Below, one piece after another: positions 14,467 to 14,703 of a DNA stretch of 14,703 bases. The stretch is from assembly GCA_013205645.1 (NCBI GenBank), contig JABMMH010000308.1:1-14703 (forward strand). The letters are read 5' to 3'. The notes under the pieces are model-generated. The model had not been told where the DNA came from. It did no database searches and was given only the letters and a program-made list of their open reading frames with translations. The DNA comes from Polaromonas sp. Its GTDB lineage: Bacteria > Pseudomonadota > Gammaproteobacteria > Burkholderiales > Burkholderiaceae_C. A program made the position numbers and the translations under genes. Within the stretch, counting starts at the first letter, position 1. Each line of letters opens with the position of its first letter.

Positions 14467-14490
14467 GTTGACGTTAACGTCAACGTCAAA
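14467..14490. promoter_or_regulatory. Perfect palindromic operator in the liuR/MBL divergent region
   Basis: GTTGACGTTAACGTCAAC (14467-14484) is a perfect 18-bp palindrome. A third half-site, CGTCAA, follows directly (14484-14489), so three copies of TTGACG/CGTCAA are packed into 22 bp. The left half supplies a TTGACG -35 for the plus-strand MBL gene, with TGTAGC (14491-14496) as a weak -10 at 17-bp spacing. The other halves offer TTGACG on the minus strand towards liuR. Operators of this kind between a MerR gene and its divergent neighbour normally bind the MerR protein itself; that LiuR binds here is inference. Confidence 0.7.
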
Positions 14491-14514
14491 TGTAGCGCAC
14501 CGTCAGGACCCCGC

Positions 14515-14703
14515 ATGAACCTTCTTGAACAGCAATTGAATTACCCGCTTGGCGAGACCCTGCCGGACAGCGGCCAGGCGCTGGAAGTCGCGCCCGGCGT
14601 GCGTTGGATTCGCATGGGTCTGCCGTTCGCGCTGAACCATATCAACTTGTGGCTGCTGCGTGACGAAATCGACGGTCAAGCCGGCTGGACCATCGTTGAC
14701 TGC
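14515..14703 (+). CDS. MBL-fold metallo-hydrolase, N-terminal part (cut by window edge)
   Basis: The first 63 residues of a probable metallo-beta-lactamase-fold hydrolase are visible, running to the right edge. It begins MNLLEQQLNYPLG, then LEVAPGVRWIRMGLPFALNH, INLWLLRD and WTIVDC. The last parts fit the opening beta strands of the MBL fold (NxxLL...WxLVDTG), just before the HxHxDH zinc motif that would lie outside the window. The start at 14515 has AGGA about 7 bp upstream. It is divergent to the MerR-type regulator across the palindrome and is therefore probably under its control. The substrate is unknown; an acyl-CoA or thioester hydrolase is possible. Confidence 0.8.
   Translation, partial: MNLLEQQLNYPLGETLPDSGQALEVAPGVRWIRMGLPFALNHINLWLLRDEIDGQAGWTIVDC

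Noticed and set aside
1..14703. Mobile elements, CRISPR arrays, tRNA/rRNA genes, phage or defence genes
   Set aside because: No transposase, integrase, regularly spaced repeats, target duplications or RNA gene signatures were seen. All frames assigned are metabolic, transport or regulatory.

Overview
The window looks like the chromosome of a GC-rich betaproteobacterium, most likely a Comamonadaceae member (Rhodoferax/Polaromonas/Limnohabitans type). This rests on protein sequence resemblance and gene content, not on any search. I see no mobile element, CRISPR array, rRNA or tRNA. Coding density is high, the largest gaps are about 130-150 bp, and nearly everything lies on the minus strand. Only an AraC-type regulator (2158-3228) and a truncated MBL-fold hydrolase at the right edge read on the plus strand.

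Right part (about 8.7-14.5 kb): a leucine/isovalerate degradation block. A LiuR-type MerR regulator lies divergent to the MBL-fold gene across a perfect 18-bp palindrome. Downstream on the minus strand follow a PaaI-type thioesterase, isovaleryl-CoA dehydrogenase, beta-carbonic anhydrase, acetyl-CoA acetyltransferase, a rhodanese, a YchJ-like SEC-C protein and a HAD phosphatase. From the thioesterase to the HAD gene the gaps are only 6-36 bp, so they are probably one transcription unit. A degenerate copy of the palindrome sits just upstream of the thioesterase start.

Middle (5.7-8.7 kb): a complete tripartite TRAP transporter (small permease, large permease, periplasmic binding protein), closed by a Rho-independent terminator.

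Middle-left (3.2-5.6 kb): a class V PLP aminotransferase followed by a fusion of an N-terminal formyltransferase-fold domain with two C-terminal GcvR-like ACT domains. This pair suggests glyoxylate/serine/one-carbon chemistry and is the least ordinary part of the window.

Left (1-3.2 kb): the carboxyltransferase subunit of 3-methylcrotonyl-CoA carboxylase and, 30 bp downstream, the start of a second acyl-CoA dehydrogenase. The AraC-type gene is divergent to them.

Together, isovaleryl-CoA dehydrogenase makes 3-methylcrotonyl-CoA, the carboxylase uses bicarbonate (which the carbonic anhydrase can supply), and the thiolase splits acetoacetyl-CoA. The biotin carboxylase subunit, methylglutaconyl-CoA hydratase and HMG-CoA lyase are not in the window and may lie beyond the left edge. 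Apart from the fusion protein and a few regulatory details, this is an ordinary catabolic region. I did not find a clearly new system.
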